Origin: J054 sp963850255
Lineage (GTDB): Bacteria > Pseudomonadota > Gammaproteobacteria > Steroidobacterales > GCA-2729495
Length of the DNA stretch: 64,000 bases
Direction: 5' to 3'
Assembly (NCBI GenBank): GCA_963850255.1
Contig: CAWKLL010000016.1
Location: forward strand, 57,499 to 121,498
Positions within the stretch are counted from its first letter, which is position 1, and each line of letters opens with the position of its first letter. Below are positions 36,334-45,695 of the stretch, one piece after another. Below the pieces are notes generated by a model, which had not been told where the DNA came from, did not search any database, and saw nothing but the letters and a program-made list of their open reading frames with translations. The position numbers and the translations under genes were made by a program.

Positions 36334-38693
36334 TTAACGCGCGCCGCCGAAACGGTAGACCGCGCGGGCACCGATGGTGCGCTGGCGCGGCAGGGTGTGT
36401 ACGAAACCGCGCTCGCTGGTCGACGCACCGGAGCAGTCGACGGCGGTGCCGAAGCTCGGCGCAGGATGGCAGCCCCCCACCACGCCGGTCGATGTAGCGC
36501 AGTATGTCGATGGGCGTATCGTCATCGAGCAGGTTCTTGCCCCAGATGCTCAGTTCCCACGGGCCCAGGTTCACGCCGATGCTGCCGCCAAGCAGGTTGC
36601 GGTCGCCGGTCTCGATGAGATTGTGCTCCTGCGAGAACTTGCTGCCCTCGAAGGCGTAGTCGACGCTGAGCCACCAGGAGTTCTCGCCACTCAGCTCACC
36701 GTCGATGCGGGTGAACAGGCTGAACTGGCTCTCCGGTACACGCGGGACCGTCTGGCCGGCCACGTTACCGTTCGCGATCGTTTCATCAATCCCGCCGAGG
36801 CTGCCGTTCAGGTCGGCCTGGTCGATACTGATCCGCTCGGTAATTTCAGCGTCGGTGTATGCGTAGGTCAGTCCGGCTGTCCAGTAGTCCGTCAGGGCAA
36901 AGGTGCTCTCGAACTCGATGCCTTTCACTTCGGTCTTACCGGCGTTGGTAATGCCCGAGGTCGTCAGACCGGTGTTGACGTCTTCGCAAACCGTCGTCAG
37001 CTGCTGGTCTTCAACATCGAGGAAGTAGCCGGCTAGCGCGAAGGTTGCGCGATTGTCCCAGAGCGTACCTTTGAGGCCCAGTTCGTAGTTCAGGGCTGAT
37101 TCTTCGTCCACCGCTTCCGGCAAGTCGGGGCACTGTATCGCGTTGTTGAACGCGCCTGGCTTAGTACCCTTGGCGATGTTGCCATAGAGGTTCAGGTCAT
37201 CGGTGAGAGACCAGACCGCGGTGAAGCGCGGCGTAACGTTGCTGAAGGTACCCTCGTTGAATTGGGCGTCGGGGCCACCGCCGGACTGCGGCACTTCGCG
37301 GACAGAAAGCGTGTCTTCGGCCCAGCGTGCTTCCACTGTCAGGGCCAGGTTGTCGAGCACTTGCCAGTCGACGGAGCCGAACACCGCGATGTTCTCGATC
37401 TCTTCGAGTGTGTTATTCGCCACCAGATTCGGTGACCACACCGGTAAACGGCGGTCCGCCGATGCCCTTGGAGAAGATCTCATCTGCCGTGCCCTTGTAG
37501 TAGTAGCCGCCGATCACAAAACGCCAGTTATCAAGACCGGTGAACTGGGCGCGCAACTCCTGCGAGAAGTCAGTTTGCTCTTCCTGGTCCCACTGGTTGA
37601 ACAGGCCGGCTAGGCCGGGGCTGAAAGGCAGCGGTGTATATGCCGCGTAAGACTGGTCAAAAGCGGTTTCGACGTCGTCGTCGATGTAGCCGGTGATACT
37701 GCTTAACTGAATGTCGTCGGTGAGATCCCAGTTCAATGTCAGGCTGAAAATTTGCCGCTCAAGCTGAGTGCCGGAGAAACCGGCTGCACCACGAAGTATG
37801 TCGGTGTTCAGCGCAATATCGTCAACATTGTAGACCGCCGTGCCCTGGTAGTAGCCACGAGCTCGCGGAGCTTCTGCGGTTCGCTCTGCTACGTTATTCA
37901 GTTCGCGCCCCTGAAGCACGGCCGCGAAATGCTGGTCGTCAGTCTTCTGATAGCCGACCCGAAGGGTTGCGTCGAAGTTTTCCGTCGGTGCCCACAGTAG
38001 TTTGGCCGTAACACTGCTGGTTCTCTCGCCACCGATGTTGTCATTCTCGACCGCGGTGTTCTTGTACTGCCCATCGATCGTGTCGAAGCCGGCAGCGACG
38101 AAGTACCCAAGCGTGTCAGTAATCGGGCCGCTTGCCGAGGCGGTGCCGTTGAAGAAGTTGTCGCTGCCGCCGCTGAGGTCCACGACCGCTTCGAAATCTT
38201 CCGTCGGTTTACGCGTCACGTAGTTGATCGCGCCGACATAGGTGCCGCGGCCGAACTGTGCTGCCTGCGGACCGCGCAGAACCTCGACGCGCTCAAGGTT
38301 AGCCAGTTCCGTCGATTGCGGCGAACCACCCAGGTACACACCGTCGACAAAATAGGCCACCGCGGACGCGTTGCCGATACCGTTCAGGATCGTGCTGATA
38401 CCGCGGATGGTTGGCCGGTCGGAACCGGGCTGGCGGCCGAACGCCGGCGTGAACGAGAAGCCTGGCGTGAACAGCGCGATGTCATCGGTGCTGCGCAGGT
38501 TCAGCTTGTTAATTGTTTCCTGGCTGAACGGCGACACGGCGATCGGCACGTCGAGGACGTTTTCCTCGACACGGCGCGCGCTGACCACGATTTCTTCGAT
38601 CTGGGCCTGGGCCGAGCCCACTGCGCCTAGACCTATGATGATTCCGGCGGCGCCTGTAAGCGCGCGACGGGAAAAGGTGACGGGTTTAGTCAT
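36334..38693 (-). pseudogene. TonB-dependent receptor, two frameshifts
   Basis: An outer-membrane receptor of about 785 residues once two bases are removed: one G of GG at 37436-37437 (join FTGVV-SPNLVANNTLEEIEN) and one of the six C at 36473-36478. The N-terminus has a signal peptide cut after AQA, then a TonB-box-like EIVVSARR and a plug domain (DIALFTPGFSF, AYFVDGVYLGG, RVEVLRGPQAAQFGRGTYVG). The barrel continues to a proper end, ARAVYRFGGAR, with a C-terminal aromatic strand. As read, the pieces are 38693-37413 and 37483-36248. It is transcribed alone, divergent from a MarR gene. Substrate unknown. Confidence 0.88.
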
Positions 38694-38782
38694 GGTTGTT
38701 AACCCCCTGATGTAGCGCCGATCGCACCCCTGCGAGCAGCTTATCCCCGAAATCAGGCACGGCAGTAAACGCCGAGTCCTGC

Positions 38783-38844
38783 ATGTGGTTCGAAAGTTAG
38801 GCTATTGACAGCATGCTGTCAATTGTTCTTTTATGTGGTCCGAA
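38783..38844. promoter_or_regulatory. Divergent TonB receptor / MarR operator region
   Basis: A perfect 20-bp palindrome ATTGACAGCATGCTGTCAAT lies at 38804-38823. Its left half contains TTGACA (38805-38810), a possible -35 for the MarR gene, with TTTTAT (38829-38834) as -10 at 18 bp. It is flanked by 12-bp direct repeats ATGTGG(T)(T/C)CGAA at 38783-38794 and 38833-38844, 50 bp apart and identical at 11 of 12 positions. A dyad over a -35 box, next to a MarR gene, is the usual autoregulatory layout. Confidence 0.75.
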
Positions 38845-38896
38845 CGCTACAGATAGGCCCGGGGGGGCTTTGGCGCCAAGGTATGAGGATCGTCAA

Positions 38897-39406
38897 ATGA
38901 CAACACCAGAGGCACGTCACGCCAGGCAAGTCTTGCTGCAAAGCGGCAAGAAGCAGCTATCTCCAGATTTTGTTGAGGCTTTTCAATCGCTCGTTGGCGA
39001 GGTGTTCCGGCTGAATGGCGCTTTGTTGTCCGCCGGCGACCGACTGGCCCGAGATCTGGGCATTTCGCCGGCCCGCTGGCAGACCATTGCCACCATCCGC
39101 AGTGAACCCATGACCGTGGCCGAAATAGCGCGTCGCCTGGGCCTGACCCGACAAAGCGTGCAACGTACCGTGAAGCTGCTTATGCAAGAGGGCCTGGCTA
39201 AACATCGACCGAATCCAGAGCATCGCCGCTCCCACCTTATTGCTCTGACCCGCCGCGGCGAGCAAGTCATGGAGGAACTGGCTGCGCGCCAGGTGCCGCT
39301 GACCGCGCGGTTCACATTGCAACTCGGACTAAGTGTCGAAGATCTCGAGCAACTCGCCAAGCAACTCCACACCATCCGCGAAACTGCGGAACGCGTTGGC
39401 AACTAG
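38897..39406 (+). CDS. MarR-family transcriptional regulator
   Basis: A 169-residue winged-helix regulator. The recognition part is MTVAEIARRLGLTRQSVQRT followed by the wing LAKHRPNPEHRRSHLIALT; dimerisation helices surround it. The start ATG 38897 has GAGGAT 6 bases upstream; the open frame to 38813 crosses the palindrome and is not expected to be translated. It faces the TonB receptor gene across the palindrome and probably represses both. Its ligand is not predictable. The HemD-like gene converges on it 137 bases away. Confidence 0.92.
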   Translation: MTTPEARHARQVLLQSGKKQLSPDFVEAFQSLVGEVFRLNGALLSAGDRLARDLGISPARWQTIATIRSEPMTVAEIARRLGLTRQSVQRTVKLLMQEGLAKHRPNPEHRRSHLIALTRRGEQVMEELAARQVPLTARFTLQLGLSVEDLEQLAKQLHTIRETAERVGN

Positions 39407-39543
39407 ATCCCGCTAACCGTGCGTTGCTTCGTCAGGCTGCCGCGTCGGCGAGTTCGCCGGCGCAACACTAGTGCCGTAATGTCTGCGCCAAGACGTCGAA
39501 GCTGCGACCAGCAATGCAGGCAAATCTGTGCCTGCCTGCCGAG

Positions 39544-40473
39544 CTATTGGTCCTGACTGCGATAGTAGTCCTCCATCGCCTCAACGAAGCCTTCGAACCG
39601 TGAGTAATCTTTAGAGACTATATCGACCCGAATATCGCGTAGTCGAACGCCGGTGGCTGTAATTGGTCCGAAGCAGGCGACCACTGCATCGCCGTCCAGC
39701 AAATCGCGTTCTTCATCAAGATAAAGCAGCAGGCTTTCGATCTCACCCCGGCTTGTCAGCGCGATCATATCGACGCTGCCCCTGCGCAGCATATCGACAC
39801 CCGTTTCAAGACCTTCGGTGGTCCGGGCGGTCACATAGGCTGGCAGCCGCAGGGTCTGCAAGCCCACTGCCTCAAGCGCCGCGATAAATTCAGGCACAAC
39901 CAGCGGTTCTTCCATACCCACCACATCCGGCGCGGGCACCAGCACCGTGCCGCGCTCGCCGCGACGCGCCAGCTCATCGACTATCCCCTTGGGGCTGCTC
40001 ACCGGTGGAACCAGGTCGGGGACGATGCCGCCCTTTTTCAGGGCCTGGGCATCATTGCCAACGGCCGCGAACCTTAGCTTGTCGAAATCTGCAGGCTCCA
40101 GACCCAGGGCCGTCGCCCGGTTGAAGAACGCCTCAATGCCGTTGCGGCTGGTAAACGCAATCCAGGCGTACTTGTCGCGATTGCGCAGTGCTGCGTCGAA
40201 GCTCGAATAGTCCGCCAGCGGTTCAATGACGATGGTCGGCATCCACACCGGCCGGGCGCCGTGCTCGATGAGCAGGCCACCCAGTCGGCCGGCGTAGTTG
40301 CGCGGTGCCGTGTACAGAATCGTCTTGCCGGTCAGGGGCAGATCGTCCCGCGCAACCAGCGACGGTAGCGAACTCAATGCCTGTGCTGTCGCCATGTTCG
40401 GCAGCAATATTGCTGAGGCTATGCAGCTTAGTGCGAGCGCGCGTAGAAATTTAGGCTGCCTGGTCAGTTTCAT
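39544..40473 (-). CDS. Uroporphyrinogen-III synthase (HemD)-fold protein with signal peptide
   Basis: A 309-residue protein. Residues 1 to about 31 form a good Sec signal peptide (KFLRALALSCIASAILLPNM, cut after MATAQA). The rest is a whole HemD-like two-lobed domain: LTGKTILYTAPRNYAGRLGG, YAWIAFTSRNGIEAFF, RFAAVGNDAQALKKGG, VDMIALTSRGEIESLL and VACFGPITATGVR, all at family positions. ATG 40473 has AGGAGA 5 bases upstream, so the signal peptide is the true N-terminus. The cytoplasmic enzyme closes the tetrapyrrole ring; an exported one must do something else or serve an external pool. It lies in the TonB/MarR neighbourhood. Confidence 0.85.
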   Translation of the reverse strand: MKLTRQPKFLRALALSCIASAILLPNMATAQALSSLPSLVARDDLPLTGKTILYTAPRNYAGRLGGLLIEHGARPVWMPTIVIEPLADYSSFDAALRNRDKYAWIAFTSRNGIEAFFNRATALGLEPADFDKLRFAAVGNDAQALKKGGIVPDLVPPVSSPKGIVDELARRGERGTVLVPAPDVVGMEEPLVVPEFIAALEAVGLQTLRLPAYVTARTTEGLETGVDMLRRGSVDMIALTSRGEIESLLLYLDEERDLLDGDAVVACFGPITATGVRLRDIRVDIVSKDYSRFEGFVEAMEDYYRSQDQ

Positions 40474-40666
40474 CTTCTCTCCTGATTCATGCTGGTTGGG
40501 AGACTTCAGAAGTCCAGACCGTATTCCAAGGTTTATCTGTCGCCAAAATAGGACAACATTGCTGGCAGAAGAGAAATAGGTAGTTTTCCGTACCGACATA
40601 CAGCGACCGTCGATGCACTGAGACCGGGTCGCCGTCCATCGTCAACAGTGGTCGCTCGTCGTGTTC

Positions 40667-42694
40667 TCACCAGATCTGAACGCGTTCCTCGGGACTTAAC
40701 CACATGCCGGCCGTTTCGCTGACGTCGAAAGCACGCTGAAACGCCGGCAGGTTACGAACCACGCCATTGACCCGGTAGCGTGCCGGCGAATGGGGTCCGC
40801 GCACCAGCATCTGGCGCAGCAACTCGTCGCGGTAGTGTGTTCGCCAGGCCACGGCATAACCCATGAAGAAGCGCTGAGCCGCGTCAAAGCCATCCAGGCT
40901 TGGCGCTTGATTGCCGTTTAGAGACAGCTGATAGGCGCGATAGGCTATGGTGACGCCGGCCAGATCGGCGATGTTCTCACCCAATGTCAGCTCGCCATTG
41001 ATGGCCTGGTCTGGCAAGGGTTGAAAGCCATCGTACTGAGCGATCAAACCCTGCGCGCGTCGCTGATACTCGGCCGCATCGGCTGGCGTCCACCAGTCGC
41101 GTAAACGACCCTCGCCGTCGAACTTACGGCCCTGGTCATCGAAACCATGACTGAATTCGTGGCCGATGACCGCGCCGATGGCGCCATAGTTGACGGCGTC
41201 GTCGGCGTCGGCATTAAAAAACGGCGGTTGCAGGATTGCGGCCGGAAATACGATCTCGTTCAGGGTTGGTCGGTAGTAGGCGTTAATGGTCTGCGGCGTC
41301 ATGCCCCATTCACTGCGGTCAACGGGTTTGCCCAACTTGGCAACCTCACGATTGTGCGCCCACTGCCGGGCGCGAGTGACGTTGCCGACCAGGTCATCGG
41401 CGCGAATGATCAGCGCTGAGTAGTCTTTCCAGATCTCCGGGTAGCCGATCTTGGCGTTGAATAGCTCCAGCTTGGCCAGTGCTTCTGCCCGGGTCGCATC
41501 CGTCATCCAGTCCAGTTGCTGGATTGACTGACGAAAGGCTGAGCGCAGATTCTCTACGAGGATTTCCACCCGCGCCTTGGATTCGGGCGGAAAATGCCGC
41601 GCTACGTATTCTTTACCCGCCAGCTCGCCGATAGCGCCGTTGACCAGGCGTACGCCGCGTTCCCAGCGCTTGCGCATCTGCGGTTGCCCCCTGAGCACAC
41701 CCTTTTCGAAGCGAAAATCTTCCTCAAGGATGCTTTGCGTGAGATACGGGGCGTAAGCCTTGAGCAGTTTGAAGCGCAGGTAATCTTTCCAGGTGGCTAC
41801 CGGGGTTGCGGTGACTAACTCACCCAGGGCGGCAAAATAGTCTGTCTGCGCCACGACGAATTTTTCCGGCGCAGCAAAGCCACCCGTTTCCAGCAGGCTG
41901 GACCAGGCCAGCGCCGGCGACAGTTTTTCTGCCGCCGCGAGGCTGAACTGGTTGCGATAGATGGTTTCGCGATCGCGATTCTGCACCCGGCTCCACTGGC
42001 GCTCGGCCAGCGCCGTTTCCAGTTGCAGTACTTGCTCGCCGACGCCCGCTTCATTCTCCCAGCCTGCCAGCTCATGCAGCTTATCTATGTGGGTCAGGTA
42101 GGCGGCACGGGCGTCGGCCAGTTCACCACTGGCCTGCAGGTAGTAGTCCCGGTCGGGCAAACCTAGTCCGTCCTGCCAGAAATAGGCGATGTTTTTTTCC
42201 GGGTCGTCAGCTGCGCTGTCGATGAAAAAATTAATGGGTACCTGCAAACCGATTAGCAGCGCGCGGCCAAAGTAGGCCATCACCGCGGCATGACTATCCA
42301 GCTGTTGAATGCGCTGCAACTCGTCATCCAGCGGCGTTAGCGCCAGCGCTTCGATCGTTTCTGTATCCAGAAAACTCTTGTACAGGTCGCCGATCTTCTG
42401 CAGGTCGCTGTCAGGCTCTGCTCCGGCGGCTGCGGCGGCCTCGAGAATTTCGCGCAGCTGAACTTCCGTTTGCTGCTGCATTTGCTGCATGACGCCGTAA
42501 CTGGAACGCTCGGGCGGAATCGGCGTGGCTTCCAGCCAGGCGCCGTTCACGTGCTCAAAAAAGTCTGATTCCGGTCCGACTGTGGCGCTGAGATCGTTGG
42601 CTTGGAAACCGAGCTGGCGGCTCGCCTGCTGCGGTGGCTCGGGCGCGCAGGCCATCACGGCCACGCTGGTCAGGAGTAGTAAGGCGGTTTTCAT
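40667..42694 (-). CDS. M13-family (neprilysin-like) zinc peptidase, lipoprotein
   Basis: A 675-residue peptidase with a lipobox VMAC (Cys16). The zinc site is IGHEFSHGFDDQG (His512, Glu513, His516), and the third ligand is Glu573 in LGENIADLAG. The N-terminal domain opens FFEHVNGAWLEATPIPPERS, and ILQPPFFNADAD precedes the catalytic site, as in M13. The length is normal and no residue is missing. It probably degrades small peptides at the cell surface or in the periplasm. It is divergent from the CbiX-like copy B gene. Confidence 0.93.
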   Translation of the reverse strand: MKTALLLLTSVAVMACAPEPPQQASRQLGFQANDLSATVGPESDFFEHVNGAWLEATPIPPERSSYGVMQQMQQQTEVQLREILEAAAAAGAEPDSDLQKIGDLYKSFLDTETIEALALTPLDDELQRIQQLDSHAAVMAYFGRALLIGLQVPINFFIDSAADDPEKNIAYFWQDGLGLPDRDYYLQASGELADARAAYLTHIDKLHELAGWENEAGVGEQVLQLETALAERQWSRVQNRDRETIYRNQFSLAAAEKLSPALAWSSLLETGGFAAPEKFVVAQTDYFAALGELVTATPVATWKDYLRFKLLKAYAPYLTQSILEEDFRFEKGVLRGQPQMRKRWERGVRLVNGAIGELAGKEYVARHFPPESKARVEILVENLRSAFRQSIQQLDWMTDATRAEALAKLELFNAKIGYPEIWKDYSALIIRADDLVGNVTRARQWAHNREVAKLGKPVDRSEWGMTPQTINAYYRPTLNEIVFPAAILQPPFFNADADDAVNYGAIGAVIGHEFSHGFDDQGRKFDGEGRLRDWWTPADAAEYQRRAQGLIAQYDGFQPLPDQAINGELTLGENIADLAGVTIAYRAYQLSLNGNQAPSLDGFDAAQRFFMGYAVAWRTHYRDELLRQMLVRGPHSPARYRVNGVVRNLPAFQRAFDVSETAGMWLSPEERVQIW

Positions 42695-42822
42695 CAGTCA
42701 GTGCATCCATGCGAATTGCTGCGATGTTACCCATGGCAGCCCCTGGCCGCCATGCAGGCTGTCGGCTGAGCCCCGCCCGAAGCCGTTATAGGAGTCCGTC
42801 ACAGTCGACGGCGATCGGCCCC

Positions 42823-42866
42823 GTTGACCGTCTGTTGACCGAATAGCCCTTGAACTGGGGTTCAAG
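42823..42866. promoter_or_regulatory. Tandem octamer and dyad upstream of CbiX-like copy B
   Basis: GTTGACCG occurs twice, at 42823-42830 and 42834-42841, exactly 11 bp apart, so on the same helix face. A dyad CTTGAAC-TGGG-GTTCAAG follows at 42849-42866. The block lies 126 bases before the copy B ATG and 129 bases before the divergent M13 start. Tandem half-sites plus a dyad suggest regulator binding. The rest of the 297-bp gap holds nothing else I can name. Confidence 0.5.
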
Positions 42867-42991
42867 CCTTCGGAGAATCATAGTCATACAAACTCTGGGG
42901 CATTTGTCGCACCCTACGGTCACGATCCTACCCGGCCTTTAGCCAGATTTTGGCATGGCCAGCCCAGGCAAAGAATTCAATGGAGAAGTAA

Positions 42992-44170
42992 ATGAAGATG
43001 GCAAAAATTTTTGGCGCTGTCGCGAGCTTGTCGCTGGTCTGGGTCGGTACGGCCCTGGGCGGCGCGCATGAGGGCGGCGAAATGGACCACAGCAAGATGG
43101 ACCACGACAAGATGGACCAGGCGGCGATGGACCATTCTGAGATGGGCCATGACATGGCCGGCCACAGCAGCGACAAGGACGAAATGGGCCGACGCCTTTA
43201 CGGTATGAAGCACAACGTCACGCCCGAAGTTGCCAACGAGTTGCGTGCCAAGATTCCCCTGTTCGCGCCCTACAGCGATGCGGAAATTGGTCTCAGCATG
43301 GAGATGATGGGTTCCAATTACGCCTGGTATCTCAGCGAGGACGACCTGACCGGCAGCCAGGGTGTGCTGTTGCTGCTGCACGGTTTTAAGAATGCAGACG
43401 CCAACTTCAAGCAGCAGGTTGAGGGCATGTCGAGTATTTTCCCTATGGCCATGGCGCCCGGCATGAGCATGATGATGTCGGATCATATTCAGTTGGCAGT
43501 CAAGGATATTGAGGCGGCAGGCGCAGAAACCATCGTTGTCGTACCTATCGTCTCCACACGCTACAACACGATGCTGCGTCAGTGGCAGTACATTTTTGGT
43601 CTCGAGGAAGAGGCCAGCTACGCCAGCGTCAGTCGCGTGGAAACAGATTCCAAAATTCTCTTCACAAATCCCCCGGGTGATGACCCGCTGGTGGCGGAGA
43701 TTCTGTTAGACCACGCCTATGAAATCAGTACTAACCCGGCCGAGGAATACGTGATCATTGCGGCCCACGGCCCGTCTTTCGCGGCCGACAATGTGAAGAC
43801 ACTGGCGGAGCTCGAGAGTCTGGCCAAGATCATGCGCGAAGACGGCGATTTTGCGGGTGTGGGTGCCATGACCTTGCAGGATGATGCGCCGCCGGAAATT
43901 CGCGATGCGAATGTGGCCAAGCTGCGTGGCATGGTGGAGGCGGCCACTGCGCGCGGTGAAAGCGTGCTGGTGGTTACCAACCTGATTGGTACGCGCACTA
44001 TTCAGTCCAAGCTGCGCAAGGATCTGAAGGGCCTGGACTACAAATTTAACAAGAACGGGCTGGTCGCAAATCCAACCTTTATGAAATGGATGGGCGAGGC
44101 TATCCGCGAGCAATTGGAGCGCAATGCCGCGCTGGCAGGAGATCAGTCGGCAGTCGCTGAAACGCGCTAG
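42992..44170 (+). CDS. Secreted CbiX/CbiK-like chelatase-fold protein, copy B
   Basis: A 392-residue exported protein. After a signal peptide (1 to about 24) comes a metal-binding leader of repeated MDHSKM, MDHDKM, MDQAAM and MDHSEM units (about 31-60). Motifs like this are known in copper proteins such as CopA/PcoA. Two chelatase-like halves follow, with VLLLLHGFKN (His130) and YVIIAAHGPS (His259), and a conserved LLDHAYEIS before the second. It is a paralogue of the protein at 6544; for example DHAYEISTNPAEEYVIIAAH aligns with DHTMEVSKNPANEVVILVAH. ATG 42992 has GGAGAA upstream. It is transcribed alone with its own terminator. Confidence 0.75.
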   Translation: MKMAKIFGAVASLSLVWVGTALGGAHEGGEMDHSKMDHDKMDQAAMDHSEMGHDMAGHSSDKDEMGRRLYGMKHNVTPEVANELRAKIPLFAPYSDAEIGLSMEMMGSNYAWYLSEDDLTGSQGVLLLLHGFKNADANFKQQVEGMSSIFPMAMAPGMSMMMSDHIQLAVKDIEAAGAETIVVVPIVSTRYNTMLRQWQYIFGLEEEASYASVSRVETDSKILFTNPPGDDPLVAEILLDHAYEISTNPAEEYVIIAAHGPSFAADNVKTLAELESLAKIMREDGDFAGVGAMTLQDDAPPEIRDANVAKLRGMVEAATARGESVLVVTNLIGTRTIQSKLRKDLKGLDYKFNKNGLVANPTFMKWMGEAIREQLERNAALAGDQSAVAETR

Positions 44171-44188
44171 GCAGCCTGGCTAAATGAC

Positions 44189-44224
44189 AAGCGCCGGTGG
44201 CCTTAGCGCCGCCGGCGCTTTTTT
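44189..44224 (+). terminator. Rho-independent terminator of CbiX-like copy B
   Basis: Perfect 9-bp arms AAGCGCCGG (44189-44197) and CCGGCGCTT (44212-44220), followed by T6 through 44224. It ends the copy B transcript 19 bases after its stop. The convergent phosphotransferase gene ends 2 bases further on. Confidence 0.85.
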
Positions 44225-44225
44225 A

Positions 44226-45695
44226 TCAGCGGCGTTTGTCCAGCGCCTGTTCCAGGCCTTCGCAGACTCTTTCCAGCACCGTTACCCGCGCCCAGCGTTT
44301 GTCCTGGGCGCTGATCAGTTGCCAGGGCGCTTGCCGTGTACTGGTACGCGCAACCATGTCGTTCACCGCTTGCGTATAAGCCGGCCACTGTTCGCGGTTG
44401 CGGTAGTCCTCTTCGGTAATTTTGTATTTTTTGTATTCTGTTTGTTCGCGGGCCTGGAAACGGCGTAGTTGTTCATCCGCGTCGATATGCAGCCAGAATT
44501 TCATCACCGGTGTGCCGTGTTCATGGAGTTGCGCCTCAAAATCGTTAATTTCTTCGTAGGCGCGTTGCCACTCATCTGTCCGGGCTAAGCCCTCCACCCG
44601 CTCTACCAGCACGCGTCCGTACCAGCTGCGGTCGAAAATACGCATCTGGCCGTCGCGCGGAATGCGTCGCCAGAAGCGCCACAAATATTGATGTGCAAGC
44701 TCTTCGTCGCTGGGCGCAGCAATGGGGATGACCTTGGCGTCGCGTGCGGATATGGCCTGGGTAATGCGCCGGATTACGCCGCCCTTGCCGGCCGCGTCCC
44801 AGCCTTCGAAGACCAGCACGCTGCCCAGCTTCTCGGCGCGGCAGCGCAGGGACAGGGCGTGCAGGCGCAGCTGCAGCTTGCTGACCTGTTTTTGGTATTT
44901 GCGGTAGCCGATGCTGGCTGACAGGTCGACCTGTCCCAGCGCATCGTCGGCAGTGCGGCGCAGACGGCGCGCCGGGGGCGGCGGATCCGCGGGTCGGTCG
45001 AGTTCCGCCAGCACCAGCCGGGCAATATCCAGGTCTCGCTGCCGGGGGTCGGTGCCATCCACGATATGCCAGGCCAGGTGCTTGCCGGTATCGGTCAACG
45101 CTTCCTGGATTACGTCATTGCCCTTGTCGTAGTGCTCAAGGATGGTCCAGTCCAGCTTCTCGACATAGCGGCCCAGGTCCGGGTCACTGGAAGATGCCTT
45201 GAGGCGCTTTTTCAGCACTGAGCGAGGAACATCCAGCCAGATCTTGACCAGCCGTCCGCCATCGGCCGTAACCAGCTGATCGAAGCGATGGGCGTAACGC
45301 AGGTACTGGCGATAGCGCGTTTTTCGCAGCGTACCGGCGGCCCGGCGGGAGATCAGCGTGGTGATCCAGGCGCCGACGAACAGGCCGGTGCGCCCCTTGC
45401 GCGGCATGCTGCGCCAATAGCGCCAGAACAGCGGCCGGGCACGCTCTTCATCGCTGGCTTCGGTAGCAAACCAGGTGTCTACGTAGCGGCCATCCATCCA
45501 TTCCATCAGTCGGTCGACTACCTGCTCGCAGCCGGTGCGGTCGCGGCCGGCGATCAGCACCAGCACCGGAAAACCGGCTTGCTTGAGGCTGTACTGTGCG
45601 TTCACCAAGCGGACGCGCAGGCCCGGGATAGCGGCCTTGTACTCGGTCTTGGTGAGGCGTTTGCTCGTCCCCTTGCCTGCTGCGCCGCGGCTCAT
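44226..45695 (-). CDS. pap: Polyphosphate:AMP phosphotransferase (two-domain PPK2)
   Basis: A 489-residue protein of two PPK2 domains, the size of known polyP:AMP phosphotransferases, which make ADP from AMP and polyphosphate. The C-terminal domain is active-looking: Walker A is FEGWDAAGKGGVIRRI (GK at about 303-304) and the Walker B-like element is RIFDRSWYGRVLVERVEG. The N-terminal domain has a degenerate P-loop, IAGRDRTGCEQVV (about 48-60), as is usual for the class in which only one domain is catalytic. It is cytoplasmic and transcribed alone. Confidence 0.9.
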   Translation of the reverse strand: MSRGAAGKGTSKRLTKTEYKAAIPGLRVRLVNAQYSLKQAGFPVLVLIAGRDRTGCEQVVDRLMEWMDGRYVDTWFATEASDEERARPLFWRYWRSMPRKGRTGLFVGAWITTLISRRAAGTLRKTRYRQYLRYAHRFDQLVTADGGRLVKIWLDVPRSVLKKRLKASSSDPDLGRYVEKLDWTILEHYDKGNDVIQEALTDTGKHLAWHIVDGTDPRQRDLDIARLVLAELDRPADPPPPARRLRRTADDALGQVDLSASIGYRKYQKQVSKLQLRLHALSLRCRAEKLGSVLVFEGWDAAGKGGVIRRITQAISARDAKVIPIAAPSDEELAHQYLWRFWRRIPRDGQMRIFDRSWYGRVLVERVEGLARTDEWQRAYEEINDFEAQLHEHGTPVMKFWLHIDADEQLRRFQAREQTEYKKYKITEEDYRNREQWPAYTQAVNDMVARTSTRQAPWQLISAQDKRWARVTVLERVCEGLEQALDKRR

